Of a stretch of 64,000 nt of DNA, positions 9,401-18,606 are shown piece after piece. A program made the translations under genes and the position numbers. The stretch covers positions 930,001-994,000 of the forward strand of contig NZ_JAMXST010000001.1 of assembly GCF_024124905.1 (NCBI RefSeq), read 5' to 3'. How positions within the stretch are numbered: the first letter of the stretch is position 1; each line of letters starts with the position of its first letter. The notes under the pieces are model-generated. The model did not search any database and had not been told where the DNA came from. It saw only the letters and a list, made by a program, of their open reading frames with translations. This stretch comes from Cellulosimicrobium cellulans (GTDB lineage: Bacteria; Actinomycetota; Actinomycetes; Actinomycetales; Cellulomonadaceae).

Positions 9401-9575
9401 GCCGGGCTCCCCCGTCCGGGGCGGGCGCACCGACGCGCCCGCGCACCCGTCGAGCATCCCGCCGCCCGCGGTCCCTCGCCACCGGGGCCGGGCCCGACTC
9501 CCTCGACGTCGCGGCCGCCGCGACGGAGGGCGGGCCGCGCGCGGCCGTGCGTACGCTGGCGGCGGAGGTGGTCGC

Positions 9576-10196
9576 ATGCGCCCGGTACGCCCGCACGACG
9601 GGGTCGACGGTCGCGGGCACGACGCCGTCGCCGCCGCGATGCGCGCCGTCGACCGCCGCGCGTTCCTCCCTCGCGCGCAACGGCGCTGGGCGGGCCAGGA
9701 CCGCCCGCTCGCGATCGGGCACGGCCAGACGAACTCGCAGCCGTCGACCGTCGCGGCGATGCTGCGGCTGCTGGACGTCGGCCCCGGGGCCCGGGTGCTC
9801 GACGTCGGGGCCGGCTCGGGATGGACGACGGCGCTGCTCGCCGTGCTCGTCGGCCCGGAGGGACACGTGCTGGGCGTCGAGCGCGACCCCGACCTCGCCG
9901 CGTGGGGGGCGACGAACCTCGCGACCCGCCGCGCCCCGTGGGCGCGCATCGTCACGGCGTCGCGCGGAGCGCTCGGCACGCCGGGCGAGCGGTACGACCG
10001 GATCCTCGTCTCCGCCGCGGCCGACGCGCTCCCCCAGGCCCTCGTGGAGCAGCTCGCGCCGGGCGGCCGGATGGTCGTCCCGGTCCGGCACACGATGGTG
10101 CTCGTCGAGGCCGAGCCGAGCGAGCCCGGTGGCGTCCGGCTCAGCGAGCACGGCTCCTACTCGTTCGTCCCGCTCGTCGAGGAGCCGCCCGCCTGA
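9576..10196 (+). CDS. Protein-L-isoaspartate O-methyltransferase family protein
   Basis: A 206-residue SAM-dependent methyltransferase of the PCMT family, which repairs isoaspartyl residues in damaged proteins. The signature GHGQTNSQPSTVAAML (residues about 49-64) corresponds to the Pcm substrate-site loop, and SAM motif I is VLDVGAGSGWTTALL. Start ATG 9576 has GGAGGTG six bases upstream. The 3' end overlaps the 3' end of the convergent thymidine kinase gene by 40 bases. Some actinobacterial PCMT relatives act on other substrates, so the exact repair role is inferred. Confidence 0.88.
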   Translation: MRPVRPHDGVDGRGHDAVAAAMRAVDRRAFLPRAQRRWAGQDRPLAIGHGQTNSQPSTVAAMLRLLDVGPGARVLDVGAGSGWTTALLAVLVGPEGHVLGVERDPDLAAWGATNLATRRAPWARIVTASRGALGTPGERYDRILVSAAADALPQALVEQLAPGGRMVVPVRHTMVLVEAEPSEPGGVRLSEHGSYSFVPLVEEPPA

Positions 10197-10825
10197 GCCC
10201 GCCACGGGGCCGCCGGCAGGTGCGCCCGGCAGCGCGCCTCGTAGCTCTCGGCCCCGCCGACGTGGGCGGCGACGGGGACCAGCGGGTCGCGAGGCCTGCC
10301 GCCCTCCGCCGTCGTCTCCGGCACCACCCGCACGTGGAACGCCGCGTCCTCACCGCACACCGCGCACACCGCGGTGAGCTTGTCGACGCGCTCGGCGAGC
10401 GCGGCGAGCGTGGGCAGCGGCTCGAACGGGCGTGCGTCGAACGTCACGTCGAGACCGGCGACGACGACCACGAGCCCGTCGTCCGCGAGGCGCTGCACGA
10501 CGTCGACCAGGTCGGGCCCGAAGAAGTGGGCCTCGTCGACCGCGACGAGGTCGAGCGGTCCGCCGTCACGCACCAGGCGCGCGAGGTCGGCCGCGTCGTG
10601 GGCGGTCCGCGACGGGATCGCCAGACCGGAGTGCGAGCTCACCGTGCCCGTCCCGCGCCGGGTGTCGAGGACATGACCGACGACCTCGACCCGTCGCCCC
10701 GCGACCTCGGCGCGGCGGACCCGACGGAGCAGCTCCTCGGTCTTGCCCGCGAACATCGGGCCGCACACCACCTCGACCCGCCCGCCCGCGCGGGAGGCGT
10801 CCGGGACTCGCGCGGCGCCGCTCAT
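10157..10825 (-). CDS. tdk: Thymidine kinase
   Basis: A 222-residue type II thymidine kinase, which phosphorylates thymidine for salvage. The Walker A motif CGPMFAGKTEEL follows the N-terminus (about residues 20-31), DEAHFF is the Walker B/DE motif, and a CxxC zinc-binding pair occurs in AVCAVCGEDA; the lasso-loop region with SYEARCRAH is near the C-terminus. The ATG start at 10825 has only a weak ribosome binding site. Its last 40 bases overlap the convergent methyltransferase gene. Confidence 0.94.
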   Translation of the reverse strand: MSGAARVPDASRAGGRVEVVCGPMFAGKTEELLRRVRRAEVAGRRVEVVGHVLDTRRGTGTVSSHSGLAIPSRTAHDAADLARLVRDGGPLDLVAVDEAHFFGPDLVDVVQRLADDGLVVVVAGLDVTFDARPFEPLPTLAALAERVDKLTAVCAVCGEDAAFHVRVVPETTAEGGRPRDPLVPVAAHVGGAESYEARCRAHLPAAPWRAQAGGSSTSGTNE

Positions 10826-10881
10826 GCGAGCAGTGAACCATCCCGGCACCGGCACCGCGCGACGCGGGACCGGCGCCCGGG

Positions 10882-12369
10882 TCAGTGGTGCCGGGCCGAT
10901 CCGTTCGACGACGGACGCACGGGGAGCGGCTTGGGCTCCCCCGCCGGGCCGAGCACCGACACGCGGTCGGGCGCGCCCGCGCGACCGGCGTCGCGACGGC
11001 TGAGCAGCGTGGTCCCCGTGGACCCCGGGTCCTCGGCCCCGGACGGGCGGCCTGTGGCCTCCGGGCTCGCCGTCGGAGGCGCGGCCGCCCCGCCGTCCGC
11101 CGGGGCGGCCGGAGCCGTCGGGGCGGGGGCCGGGTCGCGTCGCTCGGCCTCGCGCGCCGGCTCCGCGACCGGCGCGACGGTGGCCCCGGCGGCGATTCCG
11201 ACGAGGCCCGCCCCACCGATGCCCGGGACCGACCGCACGAGCGGGAGCTCGCGCGTACCCGTGCCCGCCGGTCGGGTCGGCTCCTCGGCGCGCTCCCGCG
11301 CCGGCTCGTCCTCGGCGTCGTGCTCGGCCGCCGGTGCAGCGGGGGCCGGCGGCGTCGCGGCCTCGCGGCGCGTCGGGGCAGGAGGCACGGCGTCCGCCGG
11401 AAGGGTCCGCCGATCGTCGACCGCCGGGTCTGCCGGCAGGATCCCCCGGTTGAGCTCGCCGTACGGCACGTGCACCGACGGGGCGACCCGGCGGGTGGCC
11501 TCGACGACGGCGCGCTGGTCGTCGAAGAAGATGTGCGGGCGCAGCACCTCGAGGACGCCGTCCTTGTCCACGCCGCCGAGGAAGAACGCGTCGTCGACGG
11601 TCACGCCCCACGACGACAGAGTCGCGACCGCGCGCTCGTGGGCCGGGGCCGAGCGCGCCGTGACGAGGGAGACGTGCACGCGCGGCCGGTACGACGCGTC
11701 GGCCGCGTGCCGCTCCCGCTCGACGACCTGCACCCGGTGGATGCCCACGAGGAGCTCGCGCAGCGGGCCGCGCCCGAGCGGGACGTCGGCGTTGAGCTCC
11801 TCGTGCTCGCGGAACGACGCGAGGCCGCCGTCCTGGAACCGGCGCTCCGACGAGTCGTCCGCGAGGACGCCGTCGAAGTCGAACGCGATGCGCAGCTCGT
11901 CGCCCGCCTCGTCCGCGAACGTCGGGTCCAGCACGTACCCGGCCGGCAGGCCGAGGTCGACCGCGTCGCGCACGGACCGCTCGTCGGCCGAGAGGAACAG
12001 GTCCACGTGCAGCGGACGGATGAACTCGTGCGGGCTGCGGCCCTGGCGGAACACGGCCCGCGTGATGTCGAGCTCGTGGTGCCGGATCGAGCGCATGACG
12101 CGCAGGCCCGTCTCCGGCGAGTTGCGCGACATGACGATGACCTCGACGAGCGGGTCGTCGGCCGACGGCGCCAGGTCGTTCAGCGCGAGCAGGCGGCGCA
12201 CGAACCCGAAGGCGACGCCCGGGGCCAGCGCGTCGTCGCGGTGACGCTCCTGGAAGTCGCGGTACGCCGCCTCCCCCTGCGTGCGGAACACGCGGTCGGA
12301 CTCGGTGAGGTCGAACAGTGCGGAGGAGGCGACGCCGACGACGAGGCGGCCCGAGAGGTCGTAACCCAT
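10882..12369 (-). CDS. Cytosolic 5'-nucleotidase (NT5C1-like) with disordered tail
   Basis: A 495-residue protein. About residues 1-325 match the 5'-nucleotidase family related to animal NT5C1A (PF06189): GRLVVGVASSALFDL at the start, VIVMSRNSPETGLRV, RIAFDFDGVLADDSSE and a conserved HIFFDDQR segment. These enzymes hydrolyse nucleoside monophosphates, mostly AMP or IMP. The remaining 165 residues are Pro/Ala/Glu/Arg-rich, low complexity and probably disordered. It lies between a GNAT gene and tdk on the same strand, so a nucleotide-salvage link with tdk is plausible. Confidence 0.88.
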   Translation of the reverse strand: MGYDLSGRLVVGVASSALFDLTESDRVFRTQGEAAYRDFQERHRDDALAPGVAFGFVRRLLALNDLAPSADDPLVEVIVMSRNSPETGLRVMRSIRHHELDITRAVFRQGRSPHEFIRPLHVDLFLSADERSVRDAVDLGLPAGYVLDPTFADEAGDELRIAFDFDGVLADDSSERRFQDGGLASFREHEELNADVPLGRGPLRELLVGIHRVQVVERERHAADASYRPRVHVSLVTARSAPAHERAVATLSSWGVTVDDAFFLGGVDKDGVLEVLRPHIFFDDQRAVVEATRRVAPSVHVPYGELNRGILPADPAVDDRRTLPADAVPPAPTRREAATPPAPAAPAAEHDAEDEPARERAEEPTRPAGTGTRELPLVRSVPGIGGAGLVGIAAGATVAPVAEPAREAERRDPAPAPTAPAAPADGGAAAPPTASPEATGRPSGAEDPGSTGTTLLSRRDAGRAGAPDRVSVLGPAGEPKPLPVRPSSNGSARHH

Positions 12370-12420
12370 GGCGGCATGATGCCAGGTGCGGGTGACGCGG
12401 ACGAAGACGACCCGGAACGG

Positions 12421-13032
12421 TCAGGCCCGCGCGGCCCACTCCCGGCGCAGGACGCCCAGGACGACCGCGTCGTACCGGGCGCCGTCGACGACGCGGGCGT
12501 CGCGGAACCGGCCCTCCTCCACGAGGCCGAGCGCTCGACCGGCGCCCAGCATCGCGGCGTTCCCGGACCACGTCGCGAGGTCGAGCCGGACCCAGTCGGT
12601 CACCGAGAAGAGGTACGTGATCCACGCGCCGAGCGCGTCGCGACCGAGTCCGCGCCCGCGCACCGCGGGGTCGTACAGGCCGATCCCCACGCGCGCCCAC
12701 TGCGTCTCCGCGGACTCCCAGTACCAGGAGCACGTCCCGACGAGCCGGTCCTCCTCGTCGGCGACGACGACGCGCCGGGGCGGGAGCCCGTCGTCGTCCA
12801 GCCCGCCCGGGCGGGCGGCCTGCGCGGCGGCGGCGCGCGCGAGGCGTGCGACCGCCGCGTCGGACGCGGCGTCGTCGGGCACCGGGTAGTACGGGCCGTC
12901 CCACCGGTGCCACTCGTGCGCCGGGCGCAGCCACTCGCGGTACGCGGCGAGGTCGTCCGCGCGCCACCCGCGCAGGCGGGCGCGCGCCCCGGCGGCGTAC
13001 AGCGGCACGCCGCCGGGCGCTGTGCCCGTCAC
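12421..13032 (-). CDS. GNAT N-acetyltransferase (RimJ/RimL type)
   Basis: A 203-residue acetyltransferase. The acetyl-CoA loop is VRGRGLGRDALGAW (motif A, R/Q-x-x-G-x-G/A), preceded by RVGIGLYDPA and followed by WSGNAAMLGAGRALGLVEEGRFRDA, typical of the RimJ/RimL branch. The substrate is unknown. The GTG start at 13032 overlaps the RNase E/G stop (GTGA), so it is coupled to that gene. Confidence 0.86.
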   Translation of the reverse strand: MTGTAPGGVPLYAAGARARLRGWRADDLAAYREWLRPAHEWHRWDGPYYPVPDDAASDAAVARLARAAAAQAARPGGLDDDGLPPRRVVVADEEDRLVGTCSWYWESAETQWARVGIGLYDPAVRGRGLGRDALGAWITYLFSVTDWVRLDLATWSGNAAMLGAGRALGLVEEGRFRDARVVDGARYDAVVLGVLRREWAARA

Positions 13033-16000
13033 TCCTCGCCGGGCTCCGCGTGCGCCTCGTCGCCCGGGACCGGCGCGGAGTCCGCGCCGTCGTGCTCGTG
13101 CTCGTGGGCGTGCGCCGCCGCCGCCGCGATCGTGGCGAGCGTGGCCTTCACGGCCGCGCGGGCCTCGGACGTCACCTCCGGCAGGACCGGTACCGCCGGC
13201 TGCGGGAGCGTGATCGGGACGTCCTTGGCCGCCGCGGCACCCGAGCCCGAGCCGCGCTTGCGGCGAGACCGCGAGCGGCCGGCCTCGGCCGGCTCCTCGG
13301 CGGCAGCCGGGGTGGCGGCGCCACCGCCGTGGTCGTGCCCCCCGCGGCCGTTGCCGCCGGACTTCTCGATCGGGTCGGTGTGCACGATGAACCCGCGCCC
13401 GTGGCAGTGCTCGCACGTCTCGCTGAACGCCTCGACCAGGCCCTGGCCGACGCGCTTGCGCGTCATCTGCACGAGCCCGAGCGACGTGACCTCGGCGACC
13501 TGGTGCTTGGTGCGGTCGCGGCCCAGGCACTCGACGAGACGACGCAGCACGAGATCGCGGTTCGACTCGAGCACCATGTCGATGAAGTCGATGACGATGA
13601 TGCCGCCGATGTCGCGCAGCCGGAGCTGGCGCACGATCTCCTCGGCCGCCTCCAGGTTGTTGCGCGTCACCGTCTCCTCGAGCGTGCCCCCCGAGCCGGT
13701 GAACTTGCCCGTGTTGACGTCGACGACGGTCATCGCCTCGGTGCGGTCGATGACGAGCGAGCCGCCGGAGGGCAGCCAGACCTTGCGGTCCATGCCCTTG
13801 GCGAGCTGCTCGTCGACCCGGTGGACCGTGAAGACGTCCTGCGTGCCCGTCCACTTCGAGACGCGCTCGCGCAGGTCGGGGGCGAGCTCCTCGACGTACG
13901 AGGAGATCTCGCTCCACGCCCCGTCGCCCTCGACGACGAGCGAGCTGAAGTCGTCGTTGAAGATGTCGCGGACCACGCGGATCGCGAGGTCGGGCTCGCC
14001 CTGGAGCAGGGCGGGGGCCGACGCCGTCTTCGACTTCTTCTCGATGGCCTCCCACTGGCCGCGCAGGCGCTCGACGTCGGCGCGCAGCTCCTCCTCGCTC
14101 GCCCCCTCGGCCGCGGTGCGCACGATGACGCCCGCGCCGTCGGGCACGACCTCCTTGAGGATCTTCTTCAGGCGGTTGCGCTCGGTGTCCGGGAGCTTGC
14201 GGCTGATGCCCGTCATGCCGCCGCCCGGGACGAACACGAGGTAGCGGCCCGCGAGCGTGATCTGCGACGTGAGACGCGCGCCCTTGTGCCCGATCGGGTC
14301 CTTGGTCACCTGCACGAGCACGGAGTCGCCCGACTTGAGCGCCTGCTCGATGCGTCGCGGCTGGCCCTCGAGCCCTGCCGCGTCCCAGTTGACCTCGCCC
14401 GCGTACAGCACCGCGTTGCGGCCCTTGCCGACGTCGATGAACGCGGCCTCCATGCTGGGCAGCACGTTCTGGACGCGGCCCAGATAGACGTTGCCCGCCA
14501 TGGACGCCTGCGACTGCTGGGAGACGTAGTGCTCGACGAGCACGCCGTCCTCGAGCACGGCGATCTGCGTGCGGCCCGCGCGCTCGCGCACGACCATCGA
14601 CCGCTCGACCGACTCGCGGCGCGCGAGGAACTCCGCCTCGGTGATGATCTGGCGGCGGCGACCGGCGTCGCGGCCCTCGCGGCGCCGCTGGCGCTTCGCC
14701 TCGAGGCGGGTCGAGCCCTTGAGCGCCGTGACCTCGTCGGCCAGGCTGCGCTCGCGCGGCCGCGAACGCGTCGAGGAGCTCTCGCCGCTCTCGCCCCGCC
14801 CACCGCGGCGGCGGCGACGCCGACGGCGGCTGCTGCCCGCCTCGTCCTCGCCGGGCTCGGCGTCGGCAGCGTCGTGCTCGGGCTCGTCGGCGTCGGCGGC
14901 CGCGCCGGAGTCGACCGGCTCGTCGCCCTCGGCGGGGGTCTCGTCGTTCTCGTCCTGGTCGCGACCGGTGTCCGGGCGACCGCGGCGACCGCGGCCACCG
15001 CGGCGACGGCGGCGCCGGGGACCGGACTCCGCGTCGTCGGACGCGGCCTGGTCCTCGGTGCCGTCGGGCGCGCCCTCGTCCAGGTCGGCGAAGTCCTCCG
15101 GGCCGAACGCGTCGTCGGGGAGCTCGATCCCCTCGGCGACCAGCTCCGACTCGATGGCCTCGATCTCCTCGACGGCGGCGGCGTCCTCGCCCGTGAGGGC
15201 GATCTCGACCGTCACGTCCTCCGTGCGCTCGGACGCCACCGGAGCCGCCGCGGGCTCCCTCCGCTCGCGCGGTCCGGCCGCGGCGGGGGGCTCCTCGGCC
15301 ACGGGGGTCGGCTCGACGTGGCGCGGCGGACCGGCCGGGCTCTGGGCCCGGCGAGGACGCCGCGGCGCGGCCGCGGGGTCGGGCGCCTGGAAGAGCAGGG
15401 CGGTCGTCGCGAGGCGCGGCGTGCTCGTGCCGGCGCCGGTGGCGGCGGGCGAGACGGGCGCCTCGGGCGCGGCCGTGGGTGCCGGCGTGGCGGTCGACGT
15501 CGGCGCGGCCGTCTCCTGCGGCGCGGGCGCGGCCTCGGCGGGGGCGGCCTTCGAGGTGGCGCGGCGCGAGCGGCGTGCGGGCTTCTTCGGCGCCTCCTCG
15601 GAGGTCGGCGCGTCCGGCTCGACGGGCGGCGCGGAGGCCTCGGCCGCGGGTGCGTCGGCGTCGGACGTCGCGGCCGGAGCCGCGTCAGCGACCGTCGCGG
15701 TCGGGGCCTTCGTGGTCGGGGTCTTCGTGGTCGGGGCGCCGGCCGCGGAGGTCGCGCGGCGCGAGCGGCGCGCGGGCTTCTTCTCCGCGGGAGCCTCGGA
15801 CGCGTCCGGCGCGGGCTCGGTCGGACCGGCGGGCTCCACCGCGGAGGCCTCGGGCGCGACGTCGTCCGCGGCCGTCGTGCGCGTCGTCCGGGTGCGCTTG
15901 GCCTTGCGGGGCGCGTCGGGGGCGCCGAGCAGCGCGTCCGCGTCCGGGCCGGTGGTCGCGGGTGCCGGCTCCGCGGCGGGCGGGGCGCTCAGCCCGAACT

Positions 16001-16520
16001 CGGAGAGCACGTCGAGCGGGACGTCGGCCGGGGCGGAGGCAGCCTTCTTGGCGCCGCCCTGGGCGCGGCGCGCGGTGCGCGCGCGTCCCTTCGGCGCGCT
16101 CGCCTCCGGTGCCGCCTCGGCGCCGGACGCCTCGACGGCGACCACGGGGGCGCCTGCCGCCGCGGCGTCCGTGGCGGTCGTCGCGGGGGCCTCGGCCGCG
16201 TCCGCGGCGGGCTCGACGGGTGCGGACGTCGTGCGGGTCGCGCGGCGCGAACGGCGCGCGGGCTTCTTCTCGGCCGTGTCGGGAGCCGGGGCCACGTCGG
16301 CCGCGGGAGCCACGTCGGCGGGAGCCGCGGGGGCGTCGGTGGGGGCGGTCGCGCCCCCGTCCGGCACGGCCGGCGTCTGGGGCGGGGCGGCGCTGCGCGT
16401 CGCGCGGCGGCGGGCGGGCTTGCGCCCGGTGGTGGTCGGGCTCTCGGCCCGGTCCTGGGTCGCGGCGGCGTCCGCCGTCGACTCTGAGGGGGTGCTGTCG
16501 GAGGTGCTGTCGAGCGTCAC
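13029..16520 (-). CDS. rne: Ribonuclease E/G with long low-complexity N-terminal region
   Basis: A 1163-residue RNase E/G endoribonuclease for mRNA decay and rRNA/tRNA processing. Residues about 625-1045 are the catalytic core: S1 domain (GNVYLGRVQNVLPSMEAAFI), DNase I-like domain with VVDVNTGKF (Asp934) and IIVIDFIDM (Asp978), and the zinc-link CEHC (Cys1036, Cys1039). Residues 1-600 are Ala/Pro-rich with arginine blocks: KKPARRSRRAT occurs at 85, 247 and 312 with a weaker copy at 33; RRRRRRGGRGRRGR is near 502 and a similar block near 565. This inverts the E. coli layout, where the scaffold is C-terminal, and is usual in actinobacteria. Start GTG 16520 has CAGGAG about eight bases upstream. 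Confidence 0.93.
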   Translation of the reverse strand: MTLDSTSDSTPSESTADAAATQDRAESPTTTGRKPARRRATRSAAPPQTPAVPDGGATAPTDAPAAPADVAPAADVAPAPDTAEKKPARRSRRATRTTSAPVEPAADAAEAPATTATDAAAAGAPVVAVEASGAEAAPEASAPKGRARTARRAQGGAKKAASAPADVPLDVLSEFGLSAPPAAEPAPATTGPDADALLGAPDAPRKAKRTRTTRTTAADDVAPEASAVEPAGPTEPAPDASEAPAEKKPARRSRRATSAAGAPTTKTPTTKAPTATVADAAPAATSDADAPAAEASAPPVEPDAPTSEEAPKKPARRSRRATSKAAPAEAAPAPQETAAPTSTATPAPTAAPEAPVSPAATGAGTSTPRLATTALLFQAPDPAAAPRRPRRAQSPAGPPRHVEPTPVAEEPPAAAGPRERREPAAAPVASERTEDVTVEIALTGEDAAAVEEIEAIESELVAEGIELPDDAFGPEDFADLDEGAPDGTEDQAASDDAESGPRRRRRRGGRGRRGRPDTGRDQDENDETPAEGDEPVDSGAAADADEPEHDAADAEPGEDEAGSSRRRRRRRRGGRGESGESSSTRSRPRERSLADEVTALKGSTRLEAKRQRRREGRDAGRRRQIITEAEFLARRESVERSMVVRERAGRTQIAVLEDGVLVEHYVSQQSQASMAGNVYLGRVQNVLPSMEAAFIDVGKGRNAVLYAGEVNWDAAGLEGQPRRIEQALKSGDSVLVQVTKDPIGHKGARLTSQITLAGRYLVFVPGGGMTGISRKLPDTERNRLKKILKEVVPDGAGVIVRTAAEGASEEELRADVERLRGQWEAIEKKSKTASAPALLQGEPDLAIRVVRDIFNDDFSSLVVEGDGAWSEISSYVEELAPDLRERVSKWTGTQDVFTVHRVDEQLAKGMDRKVWLPSGGSLVIDRTEAMTVVDVNTGKFTGSGGTLEETVTRNNLEAAEEIVRQLRLRDIGGIIVIDFIDMVLESNRDLVLRRLVECLGRDRTKHQVAEVTSLGLVQMTRKRVGQGLVEAFSETCEHCHGRGFIVHTDPIEKSGGNGRGGHDHGGGAATPAAAEEPAEAGRSRSRRKRGSGSGAAAAKDVPITLPQPAVPVLPEVTSEARAAVKATLATIAAAAAHAHEHEHDGADSAPVPGDEAHAEPGEE

Positions 16521-17052
16521 GCGTCGTGCTCCTGCTGCCACAGGGACCGCCCCGCACCGTGCGGCCCTTCGGGGCGGTCGGTCGTCGCTCGTGACGAGCG
16601 CACCGGAGCGCGTCGTCCGGCGACGGAAGTCGTCGGCCACGGCCGCGGTCCGCGTGCGCGGCGCGGGCGCCTGCCACCGGGCCCTTCGCCCCGGTCGGCG
16701 CTCCGACTGCCGCGGTCCGCTGGTGCCGCGATCTCGTGCTCGTCGGGAGGGCGATGCGGAGCCCACCCGGCTCCGCCCAGTATCGCACAGGGGCGCGAAC
16801 GAACCCCGGCGACACGCACCGCGCCCCGGGCCCCGGGTCCCGCCGGACCGGGACCATGGTCCCGCGTGCTTGTGAACATAGTCACAAGCGCCGTGTTTTC
16901 AGCACTTGCCGTCATCTCCCGCCCTGCCGATGGGGCAGATTGGACCTAGCGTCAGGACACGGGCGGTCCTCTCCCGGACCGTCCAGACCGGCGCCGTAGC
17001 TCAGCACCTCCCCCTGAAGCCCGCCGACCCGTCGGCCCCCCGAGGAGCGCAC
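16521..17052 (+). other. Divergent rne / cydA intergenic region
   Basis: 532 bases with no convincing gene. The left half would be the 5' leader of rne: on the minus strand a possible -10 element GATACT (16784-16779) would leave a leader of about 255 nucleotides, but I see no good -35. The right half carries the perfect CRP/GlxR-type operator (16869-16888) and about 165 bases of cydA leader without a clear consensus promoter. GAGGAG six bases before the GTG at 17053 is the cydA ribosome binding site. Confidence 0.6.
16869..16888. promoter_or_regulatory. CRP/GlxR-type operator upstream of cydA
   Basis: CTTGTGA-N6-TCACAAG, a perfect inverted repeat with seven-base arms, contains TGTGA-N6-TCACA, the consensus bound by CRP/GlxR regulators with cAMP. 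It lies about 175 bases before the cydA start and about 350 before rne. In mycobacteria cydAB is known to be controlled by Crp, so this is probably a respiratory-control site. Whether it activates or represses cannot be told here. Confidence 0.75.
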
Positions 17053-18567
17053 GTGGAAGCCCTGGATCTCGCCCGGTGGCAGTTCGCCATCACGACCGTC
17101 TACCACTTCATCTTCGTCCCGCTGACGATCGGCCTGTCGCCCCTCGTCGCGATCATGCAGACGGCCTGGGTGCGCACCGGCAACGAGCGGTGGCTGCGCC
17201 TGACCAAGTTCTTCGGCAAGCTCCTGCTCATCAACTTCGCGCTCGGCGTCGTGACCGGCATCGTGCAGGAGTTCCAGTTCGGCATGAACTGGAGCGAGTA
17301 CTCGCGGTTCGTCGGCGACGTGTTCGGCGCGCCGCTCGCCATGGAGGCGCTCGCCGCGTTCTTCATCGAGTCGACGTTCCTCGGCCTGTGGATCTTCGGC
17401 TGGGACCGCCTCAACAAGAAGGTGCACCTGGCGTGCATCTGGGCGGTCGCGATCGCGACGAACCTCTCCGCGTTCTTCATCCTCGCCGCGAACTCGTGGA
17501 TGCAGCACCCCGTGGGCGCGATCTTCAACCCCGAGACCGGGCGCGCCGAGATGAACGACATCGGCGCCGTCCTCACGAACAACACCCTGTGGGCCGCCTT
17601 CCCCCACCAGATCACGGCGACCTTCCTCACCGCGGGCACGTTCGTCACCGGCATCGCCGCGTGGTGGATGGTCCGGCTGGTCCGCACCAAGAAGGCCGAG
17701 AACGTCGAGCTCGCGCGCGACGTCTACCGCCCGGCCGTCACCCTCGGCGTCATCGCGATGCTCGTCGGCGGGATCGGCGTCGCCGTCTCCGGCGACGTCC
17801 AGGGCAAGATCATGTACGAGCAGCAGCCCGGAAAGATGTCCTCGGCCGAGGCGCTGTGCCAGGGGCAGGAGGGCGCCGCGTTCTCCATCCTCACGATCGG
17901 CGACCTGTCGAACTCGTGCGAGAACGTCACGCACCTCATCGAGATCCCCGGCCTCGCGTCGTACCTCGGCACGGGCCACTTCTCCGGCCCCGAGTCGTAC
18001 CTGCCCGGCGTCGAGGACGTCCAGGAGCAGATGACCGAGCGCTACGGCGACGTCACGGCCGCCGGCGACCCCGTCACGTACACGCCGAACCTCGCGATGA
18101 CCTACTGGTCCTTCCGGCTCATGATCGGCATGGCCGCCGGCTCCGTGCTCCTCGCGCTCATGGCGCTGTGGCTCACCCGCAAGGGCCGCGTCACCGACAA
18201 CGTGTGGTTCGCGCGCGTCGGCCTCGTCGCCATCCCCATGCCGTTCCTCGCGAACTCCTTCGGCTGGATCTTCACCGAGATGGGCCGCCAGCCGTGGGTC
18301 GTCGCGCCGAACCCGACGGGCATCGACCAGATCCGCCTGCTCACCGAGCGGGGGGTGTCGACCGTGGTGAGCCCCGGCGTCGTGCTCACGTCGATGATCG
18401 TGTTCACGCTCGTCTACGGCGCGCTCGCCGCGGTCTGGTTCACGCTCATGCGCCGCTACGCGATCGAGGGCGTGCCGCTGGTGGTGCACGACGAGTCGCC
18501 CGAGGCGCAGGAGCCGCCCGACGACGGCACCGAGGCCGCAGACCGCCCGCTGTCCTTCGCGTACTGA
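17053..18567 (+). CDS. cydA: Cytochrome bd ubiquinol/menaquinol oxidase subunit I
   Basis: A 504-residue CydA, the haem-bearing subunit of the high-affinity cytochrome bd oxidase in the membrane, which reduces oxygen to water with quinol electrons. His18 and His185 correspond to the conserved haem-ligand histidines, Glu98 and Glu106 to the proton-path glutamates, and GRQPW to the quinol-oxidase signature after the ligand methionine. The Q-loop is of the short type usual in Gram-positives. The GTG at 17053 (VEALDLARWQF) has GAGGAG upstream and fits the family start; an upstream ATG in frame lacks support. Confidence 0.97.
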   Translation: MEALDLARWQFAITTVYHFIFVPLTIGLSPLVAIMQTAWVRTGNERWLRLTKFFGKLLLINFALGVVTGIVQEFQFGMNWSEYSRFVGDVFGAPLAMEALAAFFIESTFLGLWIFGWDRLNKKVHLACIWAVAIATNLSAFFILAANSWMQHPVGAIFNPETGRAEMNDIGAVLTNNTLWAAFPHQITATFLTAGTFVTGIAAWWMVRLVRTKKAENVELARDVYRPAVTLGVIAMLVGGIGVAVSGDVQGKIMYEQQPGKMSSAEALCQGQEGAAFSILTIGDLSNSCENVTHLIEIPGLASYLGTGHFSGPESYLPGVEDVQEQMTERYGDVTAAGDPVTYTPNLAMTYWSFRLMIGMAAGSVLLALMALWLTRKGRVTDNVWFARVGLVAIPMPFLANSFGWIFTEMGRQPWVVAPNPTGIDQIRLLTERGVSTVVSPGVVLTSMIVFTLVYGALAAVWFTLMRRYAIEGVPLVVHDESPEAQEPPDDGTEAADRPLSFAY

Positions 18568-18606
18568 CGCGCCCGGACCCGCCCAGAATCTCAGGAGAAC
18601 ACCACC

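Noticed and set aside
16906-17052. Longer N-terminus for CydA
   Set aside because: The extra 49 residues show no family similarity, and GTG 17053 has a strong ribosome binding site and fits homologue starts.
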